Shown: positions 1 to 13,118 of the stretch, piece by piece
Layout of the letters: every line of letters begins with the position of its first letter
Numbering within the stretch: the first letter of the stretch is position 1
NCBI GenBank assembly: GCA_905182985.1
Contig: CAJJDN010000149.1
Span: forward strand, 227,445-291,444
Source of the DNA: Paramecium sonneborni
Taxonomy: Eukaryota > Ciliophora > Oligohymenophorea > Peniculida > Parameciidae
Direction: 5' to 3'
Length of the DNA stretch: 64,000 nucleotides
Notes under the pieces: model-generated
Told to the model about the DNA's origin: nothing
Database searches by the model: none
The model's input: the letters and a program-made list of their open reading frames with translations, nothing else
Made by a program: the position numbers and the translations under genes

Positions 1-5
1 AAACT

Positions 6-1150
6 ATGCATCATAAAAGTTTAAAAGGAACTAATTCAAATATTAATATTAAAGTATCTTTTATATATTTTTATTCTTAGATAATGTTCCTTAATGAGTT
101 TTATATCTTTTTACCAATAACTCCTGAATTAAGAGTTAGTGATCTAATTGATATGGCAGCTGAAGCTATTAAATTAAAAAATTATGAAGATTTTAAATTA
201 GTTTTAATTGATGGTTTAGAAGTTAGAATTCTTGATGATGATGATTGTATTCCACAAACTAAAAAAAATAAATAAATTAATGAAGGATTAATAACCAAAA
301 TTTCTTATTTATTCAAAGAAAAACAAAAACCTGATACAAAATTAATATTGAAAAAATATTTATATTTATCCTCAAAATAAGAAAAAAAAGACTATTAATC
401 GGATCTAGTAAGACTTGATTTAATAAGTCATCAAGCATTTGATGATATTAAAAATATGAAATATAAACTAACCTTTTCATAATATTGTGTTTACTCTATT
501 TACTTTCTAATTATTAAGTTTTATGAACATTTCAAACATGTAATATATAATTTCTATTTTGTAGATTTTTACAAAATCATCTTTACCTATTAATTTAGTT
601 AAATATTTAATTCCAGATAAAATTTTTAAATAAGAAAAAGAATAAATTTGGATACAAGAAATTTTTACTGCTATAGGAGTAGTTAAATTAGAGATTGAAT
701 AAATTATAAAATAACATGATAAAAATTTACAAGGTATAAAAAAATTAGAATAACAATTTTAATATATTGCAGAATTGCTTTTTATGGAATCCCTATAATA
801 GAACTAATTTTATGGGTTATAACATTTTAATATTGAAATTCCTAATACAACTAAAGACATACTTTAAAAGTATTTATATAATTATTAATATTAGATAATA
901 TAAATGTTAACTTGAAACATACTCTACTTTAGGAGTTAAATTTGATAGATTTATTATAATATATAATATGGAAAAAAAAATGGAAATCTTGTTAAGTGAA
1001 ATTAAAAATCCTTCACCATTTCCTTTTTATTTTCAATTTTAGATAAAACAACTTTAAAATGAAAAGATTATTTTCAAAACGTCTAATGGTTTAGAAATTT
1101 AGAAACTTTATGAACTCTACTCAAATATCTCTAATAATTATATGATGTGA
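6..1150 (+). CDS. FERM-domain protein (possibly 5'-partial)
   Basis: Reads as a FERM module under the ciliate code. The F1 ubiquitin-like lobe comes first (MFLNEFYIF...VSDLIDMAA), then the helical F2 lobe with the typical DLVRLDLISHQAFDDI stretch, then a short F3/PH-like piece ending IIFKTSNGLEIQKLY. FERM domains tie membrane proteins or phosphoinositides to the cytoskeleton. Introns fit at 54-80 (27 nt), 540-564 (25 nt) and 906-948 (43 nt). With all three removed the coding length is exactly 350 codons and F2 joins F3; without the third intron the frame stops at 915. The ATG at 6 may be internal, because the gene touches the window edge. FERM tails occur on ciliate myosins, but no motor is visible here. 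F3 is shorter than usual. Confidence 0.7.
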
Positions 1151-1183
1151 AACTTAATTTATAAAGACAAAAATAATTTATAA

Positions 1184-2070
1184 TCAATATCTCAACTTGA
1201 TATTTTCTTTTCCTAATCTATTATATTAATCATTCGAATATATTTTTGAATCAGGAAGTGTAGGTACAGTTTAATTAGTTTTTACTTTTTCATTTGTTCT
1301 ATGACTTTTCTATTTTTAATTATAATTATCAGGACAAGATATAAAACTTTTATTTATATTAGAATTATTTATTTATTCGCTTAAACTAAGAGAATTATGT
1401 TCAAATAATTTTAATTTTTATGCATTTACTGAGTTTCTCTTTATTATTACTGATTATTTTGAAGATTAAAATTAAAACTTCTATCTTTCTTATTACAATA
1501 ATGTGTTTTTTAATATCATCTCTAATTCAATATTGTCTTACTACAATTTCTAAATCTGTTTCTATTAATTAGAAATGATTAATTGATAATTTTAACTTTA
1601 ATCAACTTAATTTTTAAGACATTAATTTTCATTTCTAACTGTTTCAAACAATTCAGTTAATTTTTACAATTCCTCTGTCAATTATTGAATATGATTCTTT
1701 TAATTATTTATCTCCTTATCTTTCTCATAAAGTAAATCTGTATATTAATATGAATTTTATATTGACTCAACCTCTTAACTAATTTAAGAATGTGATAATG
1801 ATTAAAATTTAGTTTTAGAACGATTTCGTATTTTTTGCAAAGGATTATTAGGTTATTCAATTGTACTTACTATTGGCTTCAATTAAAAATGGTTCATAAG
1901 ATGTTGATTAACTAATTTTAGGTTTTTTTCATCTATTCCACTATGTTATGTCTTATATTTAAATATACAATCTCATTCGCTTTATCAATTATCATTTATG
2001 ACGATTTCACATCTTTTGATTAATTTTTTATGAAATCCATTGTTCCACTAGAAACTTTAAACGATTTCAT
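1184..2070 (-). CDS. Coiled-coil protein, frame break near 1923-1929
   Basis: Function not recognised. From an ATG at 1897 an open frame of about 237 codons runs to TGA at 1184. It is rich in K, E, N and Q with heptad-like stretches (YEKDKEINNQ, LTELFETVRNENQ), so it is a predicted coiled coil. Immediately upstream a second frame starts at 2070 (MKSFKVSSGTMDF) and ends in TGA overlapping the 1897 ATG. The two frames become one if the run of seven T at 1923-1929 had eight bases. I therefore treat 2070 as the probable start and the break as a homopolymer error; 1897 is the conservative start. Confidence 0.5.
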
Positions 2071-2202
2071 TTAATTTTTATTTATTTTTATATATAATCC
2101 ATTAATTAAATACTAAAATTTAGTATTATTTCTATTTAGCATCATTTTCTAAAATGTGAACTAGAATATTAAGAAAATTAATAACAATAAACAGAAAATC
2201 TA

Positions 2203-3594
2203 TCAGATATCAAAATGTTTTGAAATTTTATTGCTGTCCTAAAAAATTGGCTTATAATAGGGTAAAAAAGATTCTTGATGTAACTCAAATTCAATCGCTA
2301 TATAATAAGTTAATTTTACTTTTTTCGTGACTTGATATAGATTTTATAATGGCTTATAGAAAATGTTCAAATTATTGGTATCTAATATTAAATATTTAAA
2401 TATTAAATCTACTATGAATTCCAATATAATTCTTTTTATTTTAAATAGTTAAGCCTTTTATAAAAATAACTTTATTAATCGAGCTTTCGATAATTATTAA
2501 TAAAAGAAGCTTTAAAATACATGGTATTGTATTAATTTGAACACTATTTTCTAAAAATCTTACCATGTTATAATTTAATTTATTTTTTATTAATTAAAAA
2601 AAATAATCTTATTAGCTATATTGGGAAAAAAATAAAATTTTAAATCTTTTATTATCTTTTTTATATTGCAAGTTTTGAAAGAAAATTTTTTAGAAAGCAG
2701 CTTTGCTTAAAAGTATTAATAAACAAGTTTGTTTGCTATTTTACGAAACTTATCTTTATTGTAATTTTAATTACCATTAATAATTCGAATTAAATTAATT
2801 TGTAGTTTAAGATGAAATAATGTATTTACATTATTACTTTTAATTTACATTTTATATTAATTTTTAGCTAATTAGATTAAAACTGTTGGTCTTGAACCTG
2901 AAAATATTGAATATCTGAGTAAAAAAATACATTTTTCATATTTTATTTAGATAATTTAATTAAAAATTTCATTATAATTAGTCTGAAATAACTTGATTTA
3001 ATTAAATAAATAAGTTTCCAAAGTTTATTGTTAAATGAAAGAGTTTCTTAAAAAATCCGAAATATCTTCATTTTTTTCTTCTTCTTTAAATAAAGTTGAT
3101 AATATTTTAGAAAACTTTAATTTTTCTTCATAAAAGTTAATCAACAAAAACTTTTCATCTAAAATAATTTATCTTAAAATATTTTCCCATTATTTATCTG
3201 TGCGTTATAGAATAAATTATGAACGCATAGCACTACGATAAGTGTATATAATATAAAGAAATGAGATATTAATTATAAGCCCAAGTACTAAATAAGAAAT
3301 ATCAGGATGATCTCCATATAACATAACATGTATTGATCTAGTGGCAAATATAATTATAGTTATTAATGCTGATTCTAAAAAGTCAGTAAGTAAAATGTTA
3401 ATTATATTGAAAACCATTTGGTTTGCTCCTCTATAATAAGAGTTAGTGATTTCATCTTTTGGATCATAATAAACAGTATAAAATGTAAATGATAAATTAA
3501 TGAAACAAAGAGCCATATTTGAAGAAAAGCTGGAAGTAATCTTGAAAAAGTATATTACCAAAGTAGCTCCAATCAAAAAGATTAAAGCATACAT
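2203..3594 (-). CDS. Multi-pass membrane protein of unknown function
   Basis: Uninterrupted reading frame of about 463 codons (TAA/TAG = Gln). The first 125 residues hold four hydrophobic spans (MYALIFLIGATLVIYFF, MALCFINLSFTF, VFNIINILLTDFL..., YLVLGLIINISFLYII). The remaining 330 residues are more polar and probably cytosolic. I do not recognise a family. It lies just downstream of the glycine-rich receptor on the same strand; the membrane halves of the two are alike in character. The frame stays open for a while upstream of the chosen ATG, so an additional 5' exon is possible. The N-terminal 324 codons occur again at 3610-4581 because of the scaffold-join duplication. Confidence 0.6.
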
Positions 3595-3608
3595 TTATTC
3601 TTCTTATT
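2623..3608. repeat. 986-bp duplicated contig end, copy 1
   Basis: Identical, as far as read, to 3610-4595 and separated from it by a single N at 3609. It carries the 5' part of the membrane gene at 2203-3594. Best explained as two overlapping contig ends placed side by side in a scaffold. Confidence 0.9.
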
Positions 3609-3609
3609 N

Positions 3610-4595
3610 GGGAAAAAAATAAAATTTTAAATCTTTTATTATCTTTTTTATATTGCAAGTTTTGAAAGAAAATTTTTTAGAAAGCAGCTTTGCTTAAAAG
3701 TATTAATAAACAAGTTTGTTTGCTATTTTACGAAACTTATCTTTATTGTAATTTTAATTACCATTAATAATTCGAATTAAATTAATTTGTAGTTTAAGAT
3801 GAAATAATGTATTTACATTATTACTTTTAATTTACATTTTATATTAATTTTTAGCTAATTAGATTAAAACTGTTGGTCTTGAACCTGAAAATATTGAATA
3901 TCTGAGTAAAAAAATACATTTTTCATATTTTATTTAGATAATTTAATTAAAAATTTCATTATAATTAGTCTGAAATAACTTGATTTAATTAAATAAATAA
4001 GTTTCCAAAGTTTATTGTTAAATGAAAGAGTTTCTTAAAAAATCCGAAATATCTTCATTTTTTTCTTCTTCTTTAAATAAAGTTGATAATATTTTAGAAA
4101 ACTTTAATTTTTCTTCATAAAAGTTAATCAACAAAAACTTTTCATCTAAAATAATTTATCTTAAAATATTTTCCCATTATTTATCTGTGCGTTATAGAAT
4201 AAATTATGAACGCATAGCACTACGATAAGTGTATATAATATAAAGAAATGAGATATTAATTATAAGCCCAAGTACTAAATAAGAAATATCAGGATGATCT
4301 CCATATAACATAACATGTATTGATCTAGTGGCAAATATAATTATAGTTATTAATGCTGATTCTAAAAAGTCAGTAAGTAAAATGTTAATTATATTGAAAA
4401 CCATTTGGTTTGCTCCTCTATAATAAGAGTTAGTGATTTCATCTTTTGGATCATAATAAACAGTATAAAATGTAAATGATAAATTAATGAAACAAAGAGC
4501 CATATTTGAAGAAAAGCTGGAAGTAATCTTGAAAAAGTATATTACCAAAGTAGCTCCAATCAAAAAGATTAAAGCATACATTTATTCTTCTTATT
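3610..4595. repeat. 986-bp duplicated contig end, copy 2 (partial membrane gene)
   Basis: Second copy of 2623-3608 after the N at 3609. It repeats the first part of the membrane gene (minus strand, ATG at 4581), cut off at the join. The natural 5' flank of that gene is the sequence right of 4595. Confidence 0.9.
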
Positions 4596-4982
4596 TTTGT
4601 AATATACTTGTAATAAGTTTGAATATTTATAGGGTTAAGAAAAATAGTGATATAAGTTTTATGTGTTTTTATCTTGTTGGAATTTAATGGATATTTTAAA
4701 ATTATTCTTCGATTTATTTATCTTTGAATTTTAAGGTGTATTTATTCATATATTTATTTTTAATCTCAAAAACTAATAATTATAAAGTATTTGAATCTTA
4801 TGTAATAATATTTTATTTAGGATGAATCAGAAATAACATTTTTATTATTTAAATAATTATAATTGAGAAACTCAAAAGTAAACATGATAAAATTTAAATA
4901 ATATCTGTTTGATTTAAAAAATAAATATTAAAATATATAAATCAAATTTCAAAATATTTGGTTTTATTGAGTTCATTAAAAT
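4596..4982. other. AT-rich spacer
   Basis: About 390 bases between two membrane genes on the minus strand. Part of it is open in frame with the gene to its left (…FFLTLQIFKLITSIL…), so it could hold an upstream exon. Otherwise nothing was found. Confidence 0.4.
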
Positions 4983-7900
4983 TCATCTATAAACAAACTA
5001 AATGCGATTAAAGCATAATGAAAAAGAAAGGAAATAACTTAATTAGATTATATTCAACAAGTGAATTTATGTTGAATAAATCATAACATCCATAAACAAA
5101 TTCAATAAAGGAACTTGCTAAAGCACATAAATTAAATAAAAGATACATTTTACCATAATTTCTTGTTTATTTTAGAAGCTAATTATATTTTTAAATTGTA
5201 TTACCCAAATAGAAAGAATTACTAAACTTGTAATTTATGCTACAGGGAATATAATAATTTAAGTGATAAATTCAGCATAAAAAATATCATCTTAATTCTT
5301 ATCAAGAACAAGTTTTAACAAAATGACTGGATAAGCTATGGCAAAACACTTTATAAGAATAATAAATAAATAATACCCATTAAATAGCAAAGACAATACA
5401 GATTCCTGCAATAAGAAATTCTTAATTAACTCTACTACCTCGATATCTAGTTATTTAACTAAAAAGCCAAATAAAAAATCGTTTAACATTTTGCAATCCT
5501 TTAAGTTTATATTATTTCATTCCTTCTAACTTAAAACGATTTATTTTGCATTACATCTTTTTTTTCTCCATTTATACTTGATTTCTTTGTTCTTCTTTAT
5601 CTTAATTTACAATAATTTGGAATTATTCATTAATATTTTAGGCTAAATTATTAAATGTTTCTAAATTAAAAATTCTGTCTTTCTTATAATGATTAAATAT
5701 GATAGATAATTTGATATTAAATTTTTTAGGTAAATTATTCATTATATGAATTTATTTGAGTAGGAATTCAAGATCTCTTTAATTTGCATTTCCAAGTATA
5801 TATACTTAACTTTATGAAGTTGATTTCAAAGCTATAATATGAATGCAAATATCAACTTAAATGGCATGATTTTTAATAAAAATTTCATAGTTATATAGAT
5901 TTGTATAATTAAGAAGATCTAAAAATCTTTTGGTAAATGATGATTAAGATTATCTAAAATCTATCTATACAGCATAATAATTAAATTTAGTTACAAATTT
6001 TTCAAAAAGATTGATGTCATCTTCATTATTATTAAAACCTATTTATTACCATAATCTTTTAATAAGGGCATCATGAGTATTAATTTAAAATGGGGAAGAG
6101 AAGGTACCTTATCCACTTAAAATGAAATATATTGGTAATTCTAAAGTATTACTTTATTCAACAATTTTCCAAGCGATATTAAGTCTATCAATAAATGCTA
6201 GAGTTCTATCTTTAGAACATGAAAATTTAAGTTTAATTTTATCTTTTTCAGGATCTATTTCATTAAAAAGTTAATCCTATTAAACAAATAATTTGGAGAG
6301 TGTATGAAATTTGCTTGTTTAAATTAATTAAAGAATCCAAATATATAAAGGATAATAATAAAATTTTAAAAATTATAATGTGATTGTTTAAAGAATTGTA
6401 AATTTAGCTTTTTCATTGAATGTATTAAATAATTTTTCTAAAATTTAATTGTTTCCTTGATTGAGATCAGTATCCAGAAATGTTTCTTAATAAATAGACC
6501 ATGGATTTTAATAAGTATTGTTACCACCAAGATAAATTCTACGCACATGAAAATGAAGATCTTAACTAATTAAAAAAGTTTTGTTATTTAAATTATATAG
6601 AGTTTGATCCATCTATTAAAGAGATGTTTCATCATAAGAGCCATATAAAGATTTTTGCTTACTTTTACTCCTTTCTCTATTAACCCAAACAATAGCAATA
6701 TTGATTAATAATAAAATTATTACAACTAAAATTGCAAAAATTACATTTTGTCCACCTATATTCATTGAAAAATCTGCTAACCCAATAAAACATTAATTAT
6801 ATTTTGATTCTTAACCATCTTTGCATTAAATTTAACAAAAAGGTGAACTTTCACCTGATTATATGTAAATAGTAGTTTTTGAGTTTATAGAATTAAAACA
6901 TGGTTAACATTTAGCTTAACCGTAAAGCATTTTAAAATATCCTAAAGAACAATTTTGACAAAAATAACCAAATTATCCCTAAGGACATCCAGTTGGTGTG
7001 ATGGAGCCTTAATATTTGATTAAAGATTAATTAGATATATTGAGAAACTATTTTTGTTAGATTGAAATTGTTCCATAATTAGCTTGTATAGTATTATTAG
7101 TATAGTTATAATAAGTACTTTTAATCATTTCAGTAATATTGAAATAGAATAATCTTATTCTTCCTCCTCCTCCAAAGCCTCCATAAACTTGATATGTCTA
7201 ATAAAACTTTTATCTAGCAAATTGATATTGATTTTAATCATCTTGATAATTAATACCACCTCCATTAGCTGAAACAAGACCATATCCACTAAAATAGATA
7301 ACTCTTATTTAAATGGATCCTCCACTTCCACTCCCATATAATGATTATTCAATATATGATATACCATCTGATGTAAGTTTTCCATTATTTATTAAATTTA
7401 GAACTTCAAAATATAATACTCCTCCTCCTGATCCTTATATTTCTATATCTTAAAATTATTTTCTATCTGTTACTCCTCCCCCACCACTACCAGGTAATGT
7501 AGGATAGAATGGATAATCATATATGAATTTACTTTTTAATTATGAACACAACTAATTATAATTTGTCTTTGGACTTATAGAAAATCCACCCATACCACCA
7601 TGACTTCCACCAGTACCTCCACATTATTATCTTAATCCTATTATTCTATCTGTATAACCACAACCTAATCCTTCATTTATCAAATATCCCATACCATTAC
7701 CTGATATTTCACTTGTATTATCAATAGATAAAATATATGAATATATACCAACATAAAAACCTTTTATTTTTGATTACTATATCAAATTAAATTCATTCTA
7801 AACTGAAAATAACATAGAAAAATAACTCATATTTTTTATGTTAAACAAACTACAATCAAATTATTCTTACCATTAACTTTCTATATATTAATGTGTCAAA

Positions 7901-8481
7901 TTAGAAAAGTTTTAAGTAATATAACCTACAAAACTATAAATAGTATTATTTTCTTGAGGATCAGAACAATTTTTATTGTTTAAACATGAACACTCTGATT
8001 TATTCCACATTTCACTTTTTAAAGTAGAATTACTTATTAATAAATTTTTTGCACACACACTTATGGTTTTTAACAAAATTTATGTATCTTAGATAATCAT
8101 AATATTCATAATTACAAATCTAAAGTCTACATTGTTTTTGCTTTGAAATAAAATTTTTGATAAATTTATACTTATATCATCTCCATATAATACTAAATGA
8201 AGATTTAAATAGGAATCACAATCCTCATCATATTTTATAATTGAATTTTTTATTGACAATTAACTAAAATTCAATTATGCTCTATTTCCATATTAATGTA
8301 TACATATCGTCACTATACAATTTTCTATTTAAAGTAATTCAAAAGAAAAACTCATATTTTGAGGAGATAAGTTAAATTTGCAATCTGAATTTATTAAACA
8401 TTTATTTGTCTAAGTTTAGTTACATTAGCAATTCATAGCAAATGAATATTGCATAATTAAAATCCATATTAATGAGAACAT
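4983..8481 (-). CDS. Glycine-rich, cysteine-rich receptor-like membrane protein
   Basis: Predicted surface protein of 1156 residues. It starts with a signal peptide (MFSLIWILIMQYSFAMNC), then a Cys-containing ectodomain. Next is a Gly-rich block around residues 285-440 (GGTGGSHGGMGGF, GSGGGGGVT, GGFGGGGR), as in the Gly-rich ectodomain of ALK-type receptors and a large ciliate family. A Cys-rich stalk precedes a clear TM at about 573 (VIFAILVVIILLLINIAIVW). About 430 residues later a cluster of about five further TM spans closes the protein. One 28-nt intron (5349-5376, ending AAG) joins the RGSRVNQEFLIAG frame to the frame of the last TMs; total length is then exactly 1157 codons including stop. 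Ligand and role unknown. If the intron is wrong, the C-terminal TMs would be a separate 168-codon gene starting at 5489. Confidence 0.7.
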
Positions 8482-8519
8482 TATAAAATAATATTTAAAT
8501 TAAATTATAAAGAAAAAAA

Positions 8520-10681
8520 TCAAAGTTCTATCATTTTCTCTATAGTATTACATTAAATAAGCAACATCATCATTAAATCATTTGATTAAATATTATTGTT
8601 AACTGTGTTAGCAGTCTCTTAATAAATACATAAATTCTTCTATCTATTTGATGAATCCTCACTTTATAGATTTTCTAATAAATCCACATTATCATTGAAT
8701 TAGCTAGAACTACTTTGAGAAATCATTTGCTAATTTCTCATATTGTTTCCAAATTATTAAAGAATACTCATTTTCTATGAAATTGTACTTCTCTTTCCAT
8801 TTAAGTCTTTCTATAACATTACAAGAGTTGTAGGAATTCCATCTGTAGGTTATCTAGATAGTATATCACTAGCATAAATTGTCATCTATCCTAAATACAA
8901 TGCTTCATCAGTAATTAACGTCTAATTTAATACTCATTTATTTATTACTATTATTTTACTCTGCTCTTATTATTATTATAATAATTCATTTATTTACTAT
9001 TATAGATATTTCACATCATTTTAATCTTATAATTAAGCCTATTGTGCTTAACACTTTTCTTATAATTTTAAAATTTATTATTAATAGCCTTTACATTCAG
9101 CCTACTATAAATCTACTCAAATACCTCTACTTATTATTAAACTTTCTATAAAGATACATTTTCTTTTTAAACCTAATTTAATTATTAGAATTAGTTATTA
9201 TTTTCTTATAACTATTCATAATACTTTTATTCTAACTTCTTGTATTATTCAATGGTTTCTTTCAAATTAACATTATCCTTTTATAATTCTTAATTTTATT
9301 AAACTGTTTCTTCTAGATTTTAATTCAATTAATCAAGTATTAAGTTTTCTTTCTATAAATTATTTTCTAATTCTAGTATTCCTTAATTTTTTTATTTTAA
9401 TTCTTCTTATACTTATTTCAATATCTAATCAATCTATTATTTTTCGTTTTGTAATTTAAACACTTTTTCCATTAGTTATCTATTAGTTACAACTTATTCA
9501 TCTAATAACTTTTTATTCAAATCAACTTATTAATCTAAATCAAAATTTATATTCTAATGATTTCTATTATAAGGAGACTTTGATTTAGAACTAAATTATG
9601 TTTAATTTCTTTCATCAACTGTTTAAGTCTTAAAATTAGATTAATTTACTGCTGAAGTATCATTTGTTGCTCTTTATTGATAATTTATATCGATACCACA
9701 TTTTGCCAATTACTATCCAAATGAAGTAGCATTTTGATTTTATAGTTAATTTGTTGACATACTATCTTTTATACTTTTCATTTAGTTATTTAACACTTCA
9801 ACTTAATTAATCAATGTACTCTAATTATGTTTTGATTATAAAACATTAATAATATCTTATATTAGTTTTTAAGTATCCACAACCATTTTTTACAATTTTA
9901 ATTAGTTTTAAAAAGTCATTTGATCACTTTTTTAGTTATCCAATTACTCTTTTAGCATTTCAATTTACTATTGATATTACATAGAATTATCTGCCATTTT
10001 AAAAGCATCTTAACTATAAAGATTATTGATTTCTTAAACTAGTAAATAGATAAAATATTTTAAGGCAATCAAATCAGTACATCTATAGAAATCGAAACAA
10101 TCATTATAATATTCTTAGCAAAAACATTTAATTTTAGCTAAAGAGGGAGCACATTCATCTTAATTTTGATCTTTAATCATTTTAAATTTTCTTAATTTTT
10201 TAGTTAATTGCTAAATTCTTCCAATACTATTAAAATGCAATTTTCCCGAGTGTTATTGACCTATATTAGATAATTAACTATGTATTGAATATTTATCTTA
10301 TTGAGTCACAATATTATCAGTTTTGATATGCACTGGAGATTGATCTAATTTACTAATGTTTTCTAATCGTTTATTAATGATGGCTTCATAGTAACTTTAA
10401 GAATCAACTTTCTAATTTGAACTGCATGGTTTTTTCTACCTTATAAATGGTGATAAAGATGCATCATTTTTTTATGCTGTTGTTGATCGATTTTCTGTTC
10501 TATCAGCATGTTAACTATTAAGGTTCTTAACTCTCATTTCTAAACCCTAAACTTTCTATTATAGGTAATTTGCACATTAAGAAAATTCTGGACAATTGTT
10601 TATTACAGCCAAAGGTTGTCGTTACACTCTTAAACTACCTTAACGAGAATGACCAGAATTTGGAGTTTGGTAAGGTTTCAT
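8520..10681 (-). CDS. Long Q-rich coiled-coil protein
   Basis: Predicted 701 residues, no recognised enzyme domain. The N-terminal third is Ser/Asn/Gln-rich and contains a small Cys cluster (CFCQEYYNDCFDFYRC). The middle and C-terminal parts are strongly heptad-like (Q, E, K, L-rich, e.g. LQKENLILDQLNQNLEE), indicating an extended coiled coil such as a cytoskeletal or basal-body component. Two frame blocks (10681-about 9011 and about 8936-8520) are both clearly coding. An 18-nt plus a 38-nt intron in the 8930-9015 interval links them and gives an exact codon count, but the exact sites are inferred. Confidence 0.6.
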
Positions 10682-10873
10682 ATTGATATTTAAATTATTA
10701 TTTAACAGCTTTAAATTATGTTTAATAAAAAAATATATTATTCTTGTTTTCACTTCTTAATGAAAGAAACAATCTATAATATTTTTATAAATATATTGTT
10801 GTAAAATAATATTAAAAAAATATTGAAGTCTTTACTATCATAATTCTATATAAAGTTTAATTATAAGATTTAA

Positions 10874-11657
10874 TCATCTTTTTTATTTTTTTTTTTATTA
10901 AAATGGGAATCGCTTTTTATTTGCACAATCTTTACATCTACAATTTGAAGAGCATTTCTATTTTCTTAAAAAACATTCACAATAATTCTTTTAGCATTAA
11001 GATTTTTAACATTTACATCCCCAAATTTTAGATCTATCAAATAGATCATCATCATTTTTTTATCTATGTAATTTTTATTTAATTTTTTCTAGAGCATTGA
11101 ATCTAATTTCTAAATGCTCTAATCTATTTTTACATTCTATACATTTACAAATATCGGAACAATTTTAATTTTAATGAAAACATTAACAATATAATTTTAA
11201 GCAATTTGATTTTGTACATTTGCAAGCATTATTACAAATATTTTAAGATGATGAATTATTATCAGATTGAAAATTAATCGTACTTGAATTCAAATTAATT
11301 TTTCTCCTTGTTCTTAAAGGTCTTTTTTATTCATTTTTGTTATAGTAATTTGTATTATCATTAGGTTGTTTATAACTTTAAATTTACAAGTCATTCTGAA
11401 ATGAGTTATTTAGTTTTTATTCAGTTGAATTCATATGAATTTCCTCCTTAGAAATATTTTATACAGGTTCATCAATAATAACAGGGGAGTTTTAACTCCT
11501 ATATTCAAAAAAAGGATTACATAATATATTTAAGTTATGGTTGACTTGAATTCTCTTCTTCATTATATACCTCTACATTACCAAGCAAGCTAATTCTATC
11601 CTCTATTTCAGCAGAACTATTTACTCTCACAAAGCTTTAACTTGAAAACTGATTCAT
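10874..11657 (-). CDS. Tesmin/TSO1/LIN54-type CXC-domain DNA-binding protein
   Basis: Two CXC (CRC) motifs separated by a linker are directly visible. The first begins CNNACKCTKSNCLKLYC and continues to CKCIECKN; the second begins GCKCQKSQCQKNYC and ends CRCKDCANKKR. This double-Cys signature defines the LIN54/tesmin/TSO1 family, whose members bind CHR-type promoter elements; LIN54 is the DNA-binding subunit of the DREAM/MuvB cell-cycle repressor complex. The protein is 253 residues with a polar N-terminus starting MNQFSSQSF. A 22-nt intron at 11499-11520 is required and gives an exact codon count. Short relative to LIN54, so only the DNA-binding region plus N-terminal tail is kept. Nuclear location inferred. 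Confidence 0.9.
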
Positions 11658-12227
11658 TTTTTAAAAACTTTTCCTTCTTAAATTTAATACTTTCTATTTA
11701 AAAGCAATTTTATCAGAAAATAAATTTTATTCATCGCAAAAAAAATGCTATTCTCTCAATCATTCTTTATGAATATATTAGCTTGCCAATTTATAAATTT
11801 CCTATTTTATAAATCAAAAATAGCTATCGCTAAGTATTTGAAAAGAGTTTTTACAAATTTCTGATAGTACTTAATTTGAATCAAAGCATAAGGATTAAAT
11901 AAAATTTATTTAAATTTATTTCAAAAAATCTATACTTTTTATTTAGAAAAGTATTTGATCATAATTAAATTTCAATAGTAATATTATTTGAATCAATTTT
12001 TATACTAAACCCCCCAATTATAAATTATTTTTTTTTTATATAATTCATTGAACAAATCATATTTTTTAAAAGTTTTAGTTTTGATTTTCATCATCATAAA
12101 AACAATCTAAAAATAATTTTTATCTCATGTTGCTTGAGTTTAATTTTTTAAAAAAGTATAAACTCAAATAATATTTGACTTAATAGGCTATTAAAATTAT
12201 ATTGAAAAAGATTAAATTTAATAATTC
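11658..12227. other. Divergent intergenic region
   Basis: About 570 bases between the divergently transcribed CXC gene and the gene starting at 12228. Very AT-rich with homopolymer runs (for example T runs near 12030). No convincing ORF. Presumably holds both promoters. Confidence 0.5.
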
Positions 12228-12644
12228 ATGGGTAACTCATGCGGATAAACATAAGATACTGAATTTGAGGAGATTGAATAATAATAAATAATCAATTTAG
12301 AAAATGAAATTCAAATCATAAACACAACAATCTAAGCTAATAATCATCAATTAAAATTAAAAAAAGAATCTCCTCAAGATGGTTTCTTAATATCTAATAT
12401 CGAATTCATAATGATTAAGCCAAAAAACGTTGAAGAGGGAACTTAAATTATGAGAGATTTGCTATAATTTGGCAATAAAATAACTATTATCCCAAAGATG
12501 ATGGAGGGGAGTCCAAATTTGAGCACTAAATCAGTGTCAAAGAAAGGTATTTTAAAAAATAAAGGGACTTATGTGACAAAAATATCACTTCATTCTTGTA
12601 AGTAACAGAAAACAGATAAATTTCAAAGGTTTTAAAAAAAATGA
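12228..12644 (+). CDS. Small protein with N-myristoylation/palmitoylation start
   Basis: 138-residue ORF starting MGNSCGQTQDTEFEEIE. Gly2 with Ser at position 4 and Cys5 fits dual acylation (MGxxxS/C type), so membrane anchoring from the cytosolic side is predicted. The body is acidic then basic with no recognised domain. Frame is open from ATG to TGA without an intron. The start is chosen because of the acylation motif and the AT-rich leader. Confidence 0.55.
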
Positions 12645-13118
12645 CAATATTATATCTTTTAAGAAATTTATATTCTAAACATAGTTTTATATATTTTAGG
12701 CTTCTTGTTTGAGCAAAAAATTATAGCCTTTTATTAATAACAAAAAAACATTAAATATAATTTTAATACTTCGATTAAAGAGTTTTACAATTTAAATAAA
12801 AAAATATGCTTAATAAAGTTCTTTTCCAGGTTTTATCAAAAATGTCTCTAAATAAAAATTTTAATATTTTTATATATTTTAATAATCCTATTTCATAAAG
12901 TTTTAATAATATTATCGTAAATTTTCAGATAGTATAAGTAATAAACAATCTTTTAAGAGAATAAAGTTATGTTAAATTTTAGATTTAAAGAAAATAATAG
13001 TTAGAAATTTTGAATTAATTAGAGCTCGAATAAAGTGTTTAAAGATTCGATTTAAATGATAAATATAATATGATAAGAATATATTTATATAAATATCCTT
13101 AATATATTCAAATAAAAT
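12645..13118. other. Convergent intergenic region
   Basis: About 470 AT-rich bases between two converging genes. No ORF or structured RNA was seen. Confidence 0.5.
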
